From positions 1-23,624 of the forward strand of contig JAEZVM010000125.1 in assembly GCA_023420795.1 (NCBI GenBank): 23,624 nucleotides of DNA, given 5' to 3'. A program made the translations under genes and the position numbers. Within the stretch, counting starts at the first letter, position 1. Each line of letters starts with the position of its first letter. Of this stretch, positions 7,301 through 15,345 are shown piece after piece. Below the pieces are notes generated by a model, which was not told where the DNA came from, made no database searches, and saw only the letters and a program-made list of their open reading frames with translations. The stretch comes from Pseudomonadota bacterium (GTDB lineage Bacteria > Pseudomonadota > Gammaproteobacteria > Burkholderiales > Burkholderiaceae_D).

Positions 7301-8373
7301 CAAAACGCGCCAACATTCCTGCAATGCCCAAGAAGCCTGAAAAATCGCCGCAGCAGTACTCCGCCACCGTCTCGTCGCATTTTCTGCACGCGATGCTCGC
7401 ACCGCTGCGCCGTCAGCGCGACGAGGCAGTGACGGCGCGTGTGCTGCGCGAGGCGGGCATTCCGCCGGAACTGCTTGACCAGCCGGGGGCGCGCATCACG
7501 CGCGAGCAGTTCGTGCTGCTGTACAAGCGCGTCGCCTTCGAGCTGGATGACGAGATGCTTGGCCTGTGGTCGCGTCCGATACGCGGGGGCACGCTGAAAT
7601 ATTTGTGCCTGAGCCTGCTGGATGCGCCGACCATCCTGATCGCACTGAACCGCTTCCTGCGCTTCTGGAACCTGATCCTGGACGACTACCGGCTGCACAT
7701 GGCACGGCAGGACGGGCTGGTGCGCATCGCGCTCGTCGCGCGCCACCCGTCGGTTCCGGTCACGATGCTCGGCCATGAGCTGATGATGAAGCTGGTGCAC
7801 GGCATCGTGTCCTGGCTGCTCGGTAGAGAGATTCCGATCGAGCGCGTCGAATTTGCATTCGACCGCCCAGCGCATGCGGCCGACTACATCTTCTTGTATC
7901 CCGGTGAGGTGCGCTACGGCGCGCGGGAATCGAGCGTGTGGCTGTCGGAGGCGTACTGCCAGATGGCGTTCAAGCGCGAGAAGCACCAGCTCTGGGCCTT
8001 CCTCAAGCGCGCGCCGGAAGACTGGGCATTCACGATGTTCCATCGCGGCTCGATCAGTGCGCGCACCCGCGAGTATCTTGAAGAACATATTGAGCTGGCC
8101 CTGGAAGTGAAGGATATCGCGTGCGCCTTCCACATGTCCGCGCGCACGCTCACGCGCAAGTTCACTGCCGAAGGCGTGAGCTTTCAGTCGGTCAAGGATG
8201 CGTTGCGGCGCGATATCGCGGTGCAGCGGCTCAGCAAGTCCACCGTCCCGGTCGCGGTGATTGCACGCGAACTCGGCTACATGAATGCGGCGGTGTTCTG
8301 CCGCGCATTCAAGCAATGGACGGGCAGCACGCCCACCGCCTATCGGCGCGGCGAGGACAGGCCGGAAAACTAA
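7294..8373 (+). CDS. AraC-family transcriptional regulator (arabinose-binding-like sensor plus HTH_18)
   Basis: The protein has 359 residues. Residues of about 25-210 resemble the N-terminal sensor of OruR/ArgR-type AraC regulators (LLYKRVAFELDDEMLGLWSRP; HELMMKLVHGIVSWLLGREIPIERVEFAF). The C-terminal hundred residues are the double helix-turn-helix DNA-binding domain (IACAFHMSARTLTRKF; VAVIARELGYMNAAVFCRAF; KQWTGSTPTAYR). Regulators of this architecture commonly control neighbouring catabolic genes, so the divergent crotonase is the obvious candidate target. The inducer is unknown. The start at 7294 lacks a Shine-Dalgarno sequence; an in-frame ATG at 7324 is an alternative. The next gene follows 82 bases downstream on the same strand. 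Confidence 0.88.
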   Translation: MHAKRANIPAMPKKPEKSPQQYSATVSSHFLHAMLAPLRRQRDEAVTARVLREAGIPPELLDQPGARITREQFVLLYKRVAFELDDEMLGLWSRPIRGGTLKYLCLSLLDAPTILIALNRFLRFWNLILDDYRLHMARQDGLVRIALVARHPSVPVTMLGHELMMKLVHGIVSWLLGREIPIERVEFAFDRPAHAADYIFLYPGEVRYGARESSVWLSEAYCQMAFKREKHQLWAFLKRAPEDWAFTMFHRGSISARTREYLEEHIELALEVKDIACAFHMSARTLTRKFTAEGVSFQSVKDALRRDIAVQRLSKSTVPVAVIARELGYMNAAVFCRAFKQWTGSTPTAYRRGEDRPEN

Positions 8374-8455
8374 TCGGACCGCCTGGCATCAGACACTGAA
8401 TCTTGCTCCGATTCAGGCGGATACCGTTTCCGCCATACATTGTGTTCCTCGCGGT

Positions 8456-10414
8456 ATGCCAAATATCAAGAATCAACGAATGGAATTCGGACTCTTTGTC
8501 CTGATCTTCATCGTCTCGCTGCTGCTGCTCTTTTCCGGATGGCGAACAATCAATGACAACCGGGAATACCTCGGAGCCGAAGAACGCATCAACCGGATCA
8601 ATGAACAACTGCGTGCACTGAACCTGACGCTTTCCGCATTGCAGGATGCAGAAACAGGCCAGCGCGGCTATCTGCTGACCAACGATTTGAGATATCTCGA
8701 ACCCTACGAGAATGCGCTCCGGGAAATGGACGTGCACTTCGCCCGGCTGGTGAATGACATCGGGCAGGAGGCGGCGTTCGCCGGCCATATCAAGGAGGTC
8801 GGACGGCTCAAGCAGGAAAAGCTCGACGAGCTGCGCGAAACGCTACGCCTGCATGATGAAGTCGGGCGCGACCAGGCAATGGCGCTGGTCATGAGCGGCC
8901 ACGGCAAGAAGACCATGGATCGCTTGCGTCTGCTGACCGGGGAAATGCGGGATGCCAAGCGGACGGAACTCGCCGCGATCGAGCAGGCTTCCGCCCGGCG
9001 AGCGAAGAAGGCGGAGCTGTCCGCGTGGCTGTTCGGCGGCGCGATCGTCCTGTTCATGCTGCTGGCCTACGTGTTCCTACTGCGCGACCTGAGCGAGCGC
9101 GGCCGGTTGAAGGGACAGGCGGGTTTTGCCGAAAACAACGATCCGCTGACCGGGCTCCACAACCGTCTCTTTTTCCGTGAACTGCTGTCCAGCCATCTCA
9201 AACATGCATATCGCGAAGGCGCGCGCGCCGCGCTGCTGATCGTCGATCTCAACGACTTCAAGTCGATCAACGCGGAATTCGGCTTTGCCGCCGGCAACCA
9301 GGTGCTGATCGAGGCCGCCAACCGGTTGCAGGAAACCGCGCGCAAGGATGACATCGTGGCCCGGTTACGGGGCGACGAGTTTGGCATCTTTGTGCCGCGC
9401 GTGAATTCAGTCGAGGAACTGTCGGGCTTCGCGGCACGGCTGATCGACGCATTGACGCCATCGCTGATTCCGGACATGCCGGAGAGATATGTCGGCGTGA
9501 GTATCGGTATCGCGATTTATCCGGAAGATGCCGGCAGGACTGGCGAACTGCTGGAGCGCGCGAACGAAGCGGTGCGCAAGGCGAGGCTGGACGGCCGCAG
9601 CCGCTACCGTTTTTGTCGCGACAGCATCGACACCGCGCCCAGCCGCGCCGAAATCCTGACCAATGGCCTGCATCGGGCCGTGGAGCGGCAGGCGTTCATG
9701 CTGTATTTCCAGCCGCAGGTGGACCTGGCTACGCAAAGAATCGTCAGCGTCGAGGCGCTGGTGCGCTGGCAGCATCCCGAACTCGGGCCGGTTTCGCCCG
9801 ACGAATTCATCCCCCTGGCGGAGAAGACCGGGCTGGTCCTGCCGATGGGCGTCTGGATATTGCGCGAGGCCTGCGTGCAGGTGCAGACATGGAACCGGCA
9901 GGGCGCGGATTGCGGCTTGGCGGTCAATGTGTCGGCCGCCGAACTGGTGCGCGCGGACTTCGTTCAGGTGGTTTCTGACGCGCTCGCGCATTCCGGGCTG
10001 CCCGCGCGCCGACTTGAAATCGAAATCACCGAGCGCGCGCTGATGAGCGAGCGCGCCGGGGAGGAACTGCAGCGGATTAAGCAGCTCGGCGTGTGCATTT
10101 CGATCGACGACTTCGGCACCGGCTATTCATCGCTGGCCTATCTGAGCCGGCTGCCGATCGATGCGCTGAAGATCGACAAGTCCTTCATCGCCAGCATGTC
10201 CGCCAACGGAAAGGATCGTGCTCTGGTGCGCACCATCATCAATATCGGCCAGGAACTTGGCATCGGGCTGATCGCGGAAGGCGTGGAAACGCGCGAACAG
10301 GCGCAGTTCCTGCGCGAGCATGGCTGTGGTGTGGGGCAGGGCTACCTGTTCCACAAACCTGCGCCGGCAACCGAGATTGGTCGGCTACTCCAAAATGACT
10401 ATCACTCTGTGTAG
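8456..10414 (+). CDS. Membrane CHASE3-GGDEF-EAL protein with degenerate GGDEF domain
   Basis: This 652-residue inner-membrane protein has TM1 at about 10-28, a CHASE3 periplasmic sensor at about 30-185 (signature DAETGQRGYLLTND at 64-77) and TM2 at about 188-209. The GGDEF domain is at about 225-385 and the EAL domain at about 395-645. The signature is R305-GDEF instead of GGDEF, and the usual DLDxFK and GHxxGD motifs read DLNDFK and GFAAGN. Cyclase activity is therefore doubtful. The I-site R296-K-D-D299 is kept, so it may bind c-di-GMP. The EAL half has VEALVRW, EITER, DDFGTGYSSLAYL, LKIDKSF and AEGVET intact. It is probably a phosphodiesterase. The start is uncertain: ATG at 8456 was chosen, and ATG at 8480 just before TM1 is possible. 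An open frame reaches further upstream but overlaps the AraC gene. Confidence 0.9.
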   Translation: MPNIKNQRMEFGLFVLIFIVSLLLLFSGWRTINDNREYLGAEERINRINEQLRALNLTLSALQDAETGQRGYLLTNDLRYLEPYENALREMDVHFARLVNDIGQEAAFAGHIKEVGRLKQEKLDELRETLRLHDEVGRDQAMALVMSGHGKKTMDRLRLLTGEMRDAKRTELAAIEQASARRAKKAELSAWLFGGAIVLFMLLAYVFLLRDLSERGRLKGQAGFAENNDPLTGLHNRLFFRELLSSHLKHAYREGARAALLIVDLNDFKSINAEFGFAAGNQVLIEAANRLQETARKDDIVARLRGDEFGIFVPRVNSVEELSGFAARLIDALTPSLIPDMPERYVGVSIGIAIYPEDAGRTGELLERANEAVRKARLDGRSRYRFCRDSIDTAPSRAEILTNGLHRAVERQAFMLYFQPQVDLATQRIVSVEALVRWQHPELGPVSPDEFIPLAEKTGLVLPMGVWILREACVQVQTWNRQGADCGLAVNVSAAELVRADFVQVVSDALAHSGLPARRLEIEITERALMSERAGEELQRIKQLGVCISIDDFGTGYSSLAYLSRLPIDALKIDKSFIASMSANGKDRALVRTIINIGQELGIGLIAEGVETREQAQFLREHGCGVGQGYLFHKPAPATEIGRLLQNDYHSV

Positions 10415-10446
10415 TCAATCCTCTTCTGTGACTACTGGTTTTTCTT
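10411..10446 (+). terminator. Intrinsic terminator after the CHASE3-GGDEF-EAL gene
   Basis: GTAGTCA (10411-10417) pairs perfectly with TGACTAC (10429-10435) across an eleven-base loop. A TGG and a run of T residues follow (10439-10443). The gene's stop codon TAG lies inside the first arm. It separates c-di-GMP gene transcription from the nap operon. Confidence 0.5.
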
Positions 10447-10500
10447 ATGGGCGGTATAGAAAAATACCTACGAAATTCTGTCGTTTTAAGCCGACACAAA

Positions 10501-10514
10501 TTGACTTGGATCAA
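10501..10514. promoter_or_regulatory. FNR/Anr-type binding site upstream of nap
   Basis: TTGACTTGGATCAA matches the FNR/Anr/Dnr consensus TTGAT-N4-ATCAA with one difference (C for T in the first arm), a form common in proteobacterial Anr sites. Its centre (10507.5) lies 42-43 bases before the transcription start predicted from the -10-like TAGAAT at 10538-10543, the spacing of a class II FNR-activated promoter. It indicates induction of nap under low oxygen or by nitrogen oxides. Confidence 0.7.
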
Positions 10515-10537
10515 GAAGTTGCTAATAATCAAACCGC

Positions 10538-10543
10538 TAGAAT
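10538..10543 (+). promoter_or_regulatory. Putative -10 element of the nap promoter
   Basis: TAGAAT differs from TATAAT at one base and stands at the right distance from the FNR box. Transcription would begin near 10550, leaving an untranslated leader of about 245 bases before napE. Confidence 0.45.
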
Positions 10544-10795
10544 TGGCTGTCAACTTCTGACACGGGCCAGAAGTTTATTTCCCCGAATTTCTATCAAGCT
10601 TGATAAACAAGGACGAGCGTCCTCCTGATTTGTACGCATGCTGCAACGCAATAAACGGGCAATGAAGATCGCCGGTTCCATACAGCCTTCTCACGCCTCG
10701 TAACCGACAGCGGTTAAACAATCCCGGCCAGATCACCGACTTGCGCGATCAGCAGCGCAGGGGAGGAATTTGTCTGACAGACATGAATGGATGAA
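10544..10795 (+). other. Leader region of the nap operon
   Basis: About 250 bases hold no credible gene. They contain the perfect palindrome ATCAAGCTTGAT (10593-10604) and a small hairpin AGGAC-gagc-GTCCT (10610-10623). The GGGGAGGA tract near 10760 is too far from the napE ATG to be its ribosome site. With the 10415-10500 stretch, this is the only gene-free region longer than 300 bases in the window. A second, napE-proximal promoter cannot be excluded. Confidence 0.4.
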
Positions 10796-10954
10796 ATGAA
10801 GAACAACGAAACTCCCACCAAGACGCAGGAACTGCGCGCCTTCCTTTTTCTGACCGTCGTCACCGCACCGGTGCTGGCGGTAATGGCCGTCGGCGGCTAC
10901 GGCTTCTTCGTCTGGATGGCCCAGTTGTTGACCGGCCGGCTGCCGGGCGGTTGA
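10796..10954 (+). CDS. napE: Periplasmic nitrate reductase accessory protein NapE
   Basis: This small 52-residue protein begins MKNNETPTKTQELRAFLF, and a single transmembrane helix covers about 17-43 (LTVVTAPVLAVMAVGGYGFFVWMAQ). The ELRAFLFLTVVTAPVLAV and GGYGFFVWM patterns and the position before napD identify it as NapE, an inner-membrane protein of unknown exact role found in many nap operons. The stop overlaps the TTG that could start napD (10951-10954). It is the first gene of the operon, about 280 bases after the FNR-type box. Confidence 0.85.
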   Translation: MKNNETPTKTQELRAFLFLTVVTAPVLAVMAVGGYGFFVWMAQLLTGRLPGG

Positions 10955-10962
10955 CCAGAACC

Positions 10963-11235
10963 ATGGAAAACGAAATCCACATCGCCGGCATCGTCGTGCA
11001 TGCGCGGCCCGAGCATCTTGGCTCGGTGCGCTCCTGCATCGCAGATGTGCCCGGCGCCGACATCCACGGCGGCGACGCCGAGGGCAGGCTGATCGTCACA
11101 CTCGAAGCCGACAGCACCCGGCGCACGGTAGAGATCATGGACGCGATTCGCGCGCTGCCCGGCGTCCTCAACGTATCACTCGTATATCAACACGCGGAAC
11201 CGCTTGCCGCACTCGACCAGGAGGTCTCACCATGA
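10963..11235 (+). CDS. napD: NapA signal-peptide chaperone NapD
   Basis: The protein has 90 residues (MENEIHIAGIVVHARPEHL...). NapD is the small ferredoxin-fold cytoplasmic chaperone that binds the NapA twin-arginine signal peptide and holds back export until the molybdenum cofactor is inserted. The sequence shows the family pattern: HIAGIVVHARP at the N-terminus, GRLIVTLE in the middle and ALPGVLNVSLVYQH near the end. ATG at 10963 was preferred; TTG at 10951, overlapping the napE stop, would add four residues. The gene overlaps the napA start by four bases (ATGA, 11232-11235), so chaperone and client are made together. Confidence 0.93.
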   Translation: MENEIHIAGIVVHARPEHLGSVRSCIADVPGADIHGGDAEGRLIVTLEADSTRRTVEIMDAIRALPGVLNVSLVYQHAEPLAALDQEVSP

Positions 11236-13727
11236 AGCTCACCCGACGCGACTTCATCAAGCAAACCGCTGCCGCCACGGCCGCAGCATCGGTAGGAATA
11301 CCGGCAGAATCCCTCGCGTCCAATGTCGTCACCGACGCATCGAAAACCCAGCTCAGCTGGAGCAAGGCGCCTTGCCGTTTCTGCGGCACCGGCTGCGGCG
11401 TCAACGTCGGCGTCAAGGATGGTCGCGTGGTGGCCACGCACGGCGACATCAATGCCGAAGTCAATCGCGGCCTGAATTGCGTGAAGGGCTACTTCCTGTC
11501 GAAGATCATGTACGGCGAGGACCGGCTGACCAAGCCCCTGCTGCGCATGAAGAACGGCAAGTACGACAAGAACGGCGATTTTGCGCCGGTGTCGTGGGAC
11601 ACCGCATTCGACGTGATGGCGCAGCAGTTCAAGAAAACCCTGCGCGACAAGGGGCCAACCGGCGTCGGCATGTTCGGCTCTGGCCAGTGGACGGTGTGGG
11701 AAGGCTATGCGGCAGCGAAGCTGTTCAAGGCCGGTTTCCGCTCCAATAACATCGACCCGAACGCCCGTCACTGCATGGCGTCCGCCGTCGCCGGTTTCAT
11801 GCGCACCTTCGGCATGGACGAGCCGATGGGCTGCTATGACGACATCGAGGCCGCCGATGCCTTCGTGCTGTGGGGCTCCAACATGGCGGAGATGCATCCG
11901 ATCCTGTGGACCCGCATCACCGACCGCAAGCTGTCGGCACCGAATGTGAAAGTATCGGTGATGTCCACCTACGAGCATCGCAGCTTCGAGCTGGCTGACC
12001 TGCCGATCATCTTCACGCCGCAGAGCGATCTGGCGATCCTGAACTACATCGCCAATTACATCATCCAGAACAACAGGGTCAACAAGGACTTCGTCAACAA
12101 GCACACCCGCTTCGTTCAGGGCAATCCCGACATCGGCTACGGCCTGCGCCCGGAGCATCCGCTGCAGAAGGCGGCGAAGAACGTGGGCGACGCGGGCGGC
12201 AGCAAGCCGATCACTTTCGACGAGTTTGCGAAGTTCGTCAGCACCTACGACGCCGACTACACCTCGAAGCTGTCCGGCGTGCCGAAGGACAAGCTCAAGC
12301 GTCTGGCCGAGCTGTATGCGGACCCGAAGGTCAAGGTCACATCCTTCTTCACGATGGGCTTCAACCAGCACACGCGCGGCGTCTGGTGCAGCAACCTGCT
12401 GTACAACATCCACCTGTTGACCGGTAAGATCTCCACGCCGGGCAATAGCCCGTTCTCGCTTACCGGCCAGCCATCAGCGTGCGGCACCGCGCGCGAGGTC
12501 GGCACCTTCTCGCACCGCCTGCCGGCTGACATGGTGGTCACCAATCCGAAGCATCGCGAATTCGCGGAAAAAATCTGGCAACTGCCGGCCGGCACGATTC
12601 CCGAGAAGCCCGGCTTCCACGCGGTGGTGCAGAGCCGCATGCTGAAAGACGGCAAGCTCGGTGCCTACTGGGTGATGGCGAACAACAACGTGCAGGCCGG
12701 TCCGAACGTGATGCAGGAGATCCTGCCAGGCTGGCGTAATCCGAATGCCTTCGTCGTCGTGTCCGATCCGTATCCGACCGCATCGACGCTGGCTGCCGAT
12801 CTGGTGTTGCCGACCGCAATGTGGGTCGAAAAGGAAGGCGCATACGGCAACGCCGAGCGTCGCACCCAGTTCTGGCACCAGCTCGTCAGCGCACCGGGCG
12901 AATCGCGTTCCGACTTGTGGCAGCTGGTCGAGTTCTCCAAGCGCTTCAAGATGGAAGAAGTCTGGCCGAAGGAATTGCTCGACAAGGCGCCGCAATGGCG
13001 CGGCAAGACGATGTATGACCTGCTGTTCAAGAACGGCGTGGTCAACAAGTTCCCGAACACTCAGATCGAGGCCGGCTACGCGAATGACGAAGCCAAGGCC
13101 TTTGGCTTCTACATCCAGAAGGGGCTGTTCGAGGAATACGCATCCTTCGGTCGCGGCCACGGCCACGACCTCGCGCCGTTCGACACCTATCACAAGGAGC
13201 GTGGTCTGCGCTGGCCGGTGGTCGATGGCAAGGAAACGCAATGGCGCTATCGCGAAGGCGCCGATCCGTATGTGAAGAAGGGCGCCGGTTTCGAGTTCTA
13301 CGGCCATCCGGACGGCAAGGCAGTGATCTTCGCGCTGCCGTACGAGCCGCCTGCGGAGTCGCCCGACAAGGAATATCCGTTCTGGTTATCGACTGGCCGC
13401 GTGCTGGAGCACTGGCACACCGGTACGATGACGCGCCGCGTGCCGGAACTGTATCGGGCCGTGCCGAATGCGGTGTGCTACATGCACCCCGAAGACGCCA
13501 AGCAATTGGGCGCGCGTCGCGGCGACATGATCGAGATCGCATCGCGCCGCGGTTCGATCCGTTCGCGCATTGAAACGCGTGGGCGCAACAAGCCGCCGCG
13601 CGGTCTGGTGTTCGTGCCGTTCTTCGATGCGAGCCAGTTGATCAACAAGGTGACACTCGATGCCACCGACCCGATCTCGTTCCAGACCGACTTCAAGAAG
13701 TGCGCGGTCAAGATCACCAAGGTATAG
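11232..13727 (+). CDS. napA: Periplasmic nitrate reductase catalytic subunit NapA
   Basis: This 831-residue molybdoenzyme has the usual NapA length. It has a twin-arginine signal (TRRDFIK, 4-10, then an Ala-rich stretch). The 4Fe-4S ligands are C48, C51, C55 and C83. The molybdenum-binding cysteine is C181 in the NapA-type context ARHCMASAVAGFM. The C-terminal bis-MGD-binding part is complete (STGRVLEHWHTGTMTRRVPEL). It reduces nitrate to nitrite in the periplasm with electrons from NapB. There is no frameshift or missing motif. The cofactor and Tat dependence match the NapD gene immediately upstream. Nitrate respiration, redox balancing and aerobic nitrate reduction are all possible uses. 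Confidence 0.97.
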   Translation: MKLTRRDFIKQTAAATAAASVGIPAESLASNVVTDASKTQLSWSKAPCRFCGTGCGVNVGVKDGRVVATHGDINAEVNRGLNCVKGYFLSKIMYGEDRLTKPLLRMKNGKYDKNGDFAPVSWDTAFDVMAQQFKKTLRDKGPTGVGMFGSGQWTVWEGYAAAKLFKAGFRSNNIDPNARHCMASAVAGFMRTFGMDEPMGCYDDIEAADAFVLWGSNMAEMHPILWTRITDRKLSAPNVKVSVMSTYEHRSFELADLPIIFTPQSDLAILNYIANYIIQNNRVNKDFVNKHTRFVQGNPDIGYGLRPEHPLQKAAKNVGDAGGSKPITFDEFAKFVSTYDADYTSKLSGVPKDKLKRLAELYADPKVKVTSFFTMGFNQHTRGVWCSNLLYNIHLLTGKISTPGNSPFSLTGQPSACGTAREVGTFSHRLPADMVVTNPKHREFAEKIWQLPAGTIPEKPGFHAVVQSRMLKDGKLGAYWVMANNNVQAGPNVMQEILPGWRNPNAFVVVSDPYPTASTLAADLVLPTAMWVEKEGAYGNAERRTQFWHQLVSAPGESRSDLWQLVEFSKRFKMEEVWPKELLDKAPQWRGKTMYDLLFKNGVVNKFPNTQIEAGYANDEAKAFGFYIQKGLFEEYASFGRGHGHDLAPFDTYHKERGLRWPVVDGKETQWRYREGADPYVKKGAGFEFYGHPDGKAVIFALPYEPPAESPDKEYPFWLSTGRVLEHWHTGTMTRRVPELYRAVPNAVCYMHPEDAKQLGARRGDMIEIASRRGSIRSRIETRGRNKPPRGLVFVPFFDASQLINKVTLDATDPISFQTDFKKCAVKITKV

Positions 13728-13736
13728 GAGTCAGAC

Positions 13737-14192
13737 ATGAACATCAAAAAAGCACTGATGGCGCTGCTCATGATGGCGCCGCTGGCCGGCATCACCGCCG
13801 GACTGCAGGACGGCATGCGCGGCTCCACGCCGCTCGATCAGACCACGCAGCCGCCACCGATCAGCAATCCGGACAACAGCGACGTGCGCCGCTCGCGCAA
13901 CTACGCGATGCAGCCGCCGGTGGTGCCGCACAAGATCGAAGGCTACCAGCTCGACAAGAACGCGAACCGCTGCATGATGTGCCATGCGCGCACCCGCACG
14001 CAGGAAAGCCAGGCACCGATGATCAGTGTCACGCACTTCATGGACCGCGACGGCAACTTCCTCGCCGAACTGTCGCCGCGCCGCTATTTCTGCCTGCAAT
14101 GCCATGTGCCACAGGCGAATCTGAACCCGCTCATCAACAACAAGTTCGTCGATGTCGAAACGATGTTGAGCCAGCCGGCGAAGAAGAAATAA
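13737..14192 (+). CDS. napB: Diheme cytochrome c subunit NapB
   Basis: The protein has 151 residues with an N-terminal signal peptide (MNIKKALMALLMMAPLAG). It has two c-type haem sites, C79-M-M-C82-H83 and C119-L-Q-C122-H123. H65 (VPHKIEGY) and H100 (SVTHFMD) are in the positions expected for the distal ligands. NapB passes electrons from NapC to NapA in the periplasm. An AGGAG ribosome site lies six bases before the ATG, in the nine-base gap after napA. Confidence 0.96.
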   Translation: MNIKKALMALLMMAPLAGITAGLQDGMRGSTPLDQTTQPPPISNPDNSDVRRSRNYAMQPPVVPHKIEGYQLDKNANRCMMCHARTRTQESQAPMISVTHFMDRDGNFLAELSPRRYFCLQCHVPQANLNPLINNKFVDVETMLSQPAKKK

Positions 14193-14202
14193 GGGGCCGA
14201 CG

Positions 14203-14784
14203 ATGAAACAAGTCCTCAAGCGCTATTGGGACATCCTGCGAAAACCGAGCGCTCACCTGAGCCTGGGCTTTCTGACGATAGGCGCGTTCATCGCCGGCAT
14301 CATCTTCTGGGGCGGCTTCAACACCGCGATGGAAGCTACCAACACGGAGCAGTTCTGTACCGGTTGCCACGAGATGCGCGACAACGTCTATGCGGAGCTG
14401 CAGGGCACGATCCACTTTACCAACCGCAGCGGCGTGCGTGCGATCTGTTCCGACTGCCACGTGCCGCATAACTGGACCGACAAGATGGCGCGCAAGATGC
14501 AGGCATCGAAGGAAGTCTGGGGCAAGATCTTCGGCACCATCGACACGCGCGAGAAGTTCGAGGCGCACCGGCTGCAGCTGGCGCAAAACGAATGGCGGCG
14601 GCTCAAGGCGAACAATTCGCTGGAGTGTCGCAACTGCCACCAGTTTGAATCGATGGATTTCACCAGGCAGAGCAAGCGCGCGGTGGATGCGCACTCGAAT
14701 TTCCTTGCGAAGGGAGAGAAGACCTGCATCGACTGCCACAAGGGGATCGCGCATCAATTACCTGATATGGCGAACGTCAGATAA
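14203..14784 (+). CDS. napC: Tetraheme quinol dehydrogenase NapC
   Basis: This 193-residue membrane-anchored cytochrome of the NapC/NirT family has one N-terminal transmembrane helix at about 20-38. Four haem-binding motifs follow: CTGCH 52-56, CSDCH 82-86, CRNCH 142-146 and CIDCH 175-179. It takes electrons from the quinol pool and hands them to NapB. It is the last gene of the operon, ten bases after napB, and a strong terminator follows. No napF, napG or napH is present, so this NapC is the only visible quinol link. Confidence 0.96.
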   Translation: MKQVLKRYWDILRKPSAHLSLGFLTIGAFIAGIIFWGGFNTAMEATNTEQFCTGCHEMRDNVYAELQGTIHFTNRSGVRAICSDCHVPHNWTDKMARKMQASKEVWGKIFGTIDTREKFEAHRLQLAQNEWRRLKANNSLECRNCHQFESMDFTRQSKRAVDAHSNFLAKGEKTCIDCHKGIAHQLPDMANVR

Positions 14785-14803
14785 TGAAATAGACGTCGAT
14801 ATG

Positions 14804-14833
14804 AAAACGGGCCGCTTGCGGCCCGTTTTTTTT
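14804..14833. terminator. Bidirectional intrinsic terminator between napC and the convergent gene
   Basis: A perfect twelve-base inverted repeat (AAAACGGGCCGC / GCGGCCCGTTTT, 14804-14815 and 14818-14829) is followed by more T residues. On the minus strand it also ends in TTTT. It closes napEDABC and the gene at 14832-15260, whose TAA stop is at the edge of the T-run. Confidence 0.9.
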
Positions 14834-15260
14834 ACTTCGGCGCATCCAGGTAGTGCATGTTCTTGCGCAGCAGTTCGATGTTGGCCTGGCGCTCCTTCGG
14901 ATAGCTTGCATACAGCGAAGCAGCCTTCTTCTTGTCCATGCTCTGTTCGAACATGAGATAGATGCCAGCGGTGGCGATTGCATGGGCGCTCAGCGCAAAA
15001 TCCATGCTGGTCATCCCGTGCTTCGCCAGGGTGGCCTTCACTTTCGGGTCCGCATCCAGCTTGCGCGCAAACTCCGCAGCCGACAGATTGTCGTCGTCAT
15101 CATCGTCCATCTTCTTGAATTTCGCCTTTGCCAGATCGGCGTTCACCGCCTTGATTTTCTGAAGCGTCGCCAGCGTGAGCTGATAGCGATCTTCGTCGGG
15201 CGCCGCCTGTGCCACGGCTGCAATAGTCAGCGAAAGAAGAAGGGCGAGGATGTGTTTCAT
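14832..15260 (-). CDS. Small exported protein of unknown function with Asp tract
   Basis: The protein has 142 residues with a clear Sec signal peptide (MKHILALLLSLTIAAVAQAA, cleavage near 20). The mature part is mostly helical. It has KFKKM then six aspartates (52-57) followed by NLSAAEFARKLDADPKVKA, and HGMTSMDFALSAHAIATAGIYLMFE after it. I do not recognise a characterised family. The acidic run could bind calcium or another cation but is not a canonical EF-hand. The start at 15260 was chosen for the signal peptide; an in-frame ATG at 15290 would add ten unlikely residues. It faces the nap operon across a shared terminator and is not obviously part of it. Confidence 0.75.
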   Translation of the reverse strand: MKHILALLLSLTIAAVAQAAPDEDRYQLTLATLQKIKAVNADLAKAKFKKMDDDDDDNLSAAEFARKLDADPKVKATLAKHGMTSMDFALSAHAIATAGIYLMFEQSMDKKKAASLYASYPKERQANIELLRKNMHYLDAPK

Positions 15261-15345
15261 GAAGGTTCCATTGGTTGTGGGAAAGCGCATAGCTTACTCA
15301 AACTTGCATCGTCATGCTTGACCGCTCGCAGGTGATGCGGCTGAA

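Noticed and set aside
7105..8316. A 403-residue minus-strand frame opposite the AraC gene
   Set aside because: Antisense shadow with no domain; the plus strand encodes a complete AraC-family protein.
11187..12413. A 408-residue minus-strand frame opposite napA
   Set aside because: Antisense shadow of a highly conserved gene; codon pattern explains the long opening.
14945..15125. EF-hand calcium site in the Asp-rich exported protein
   Set aside because: The six aspartates do not follow the DxDxDG spacing of an EF-hand loop, so only a general acidic tract is claimed.
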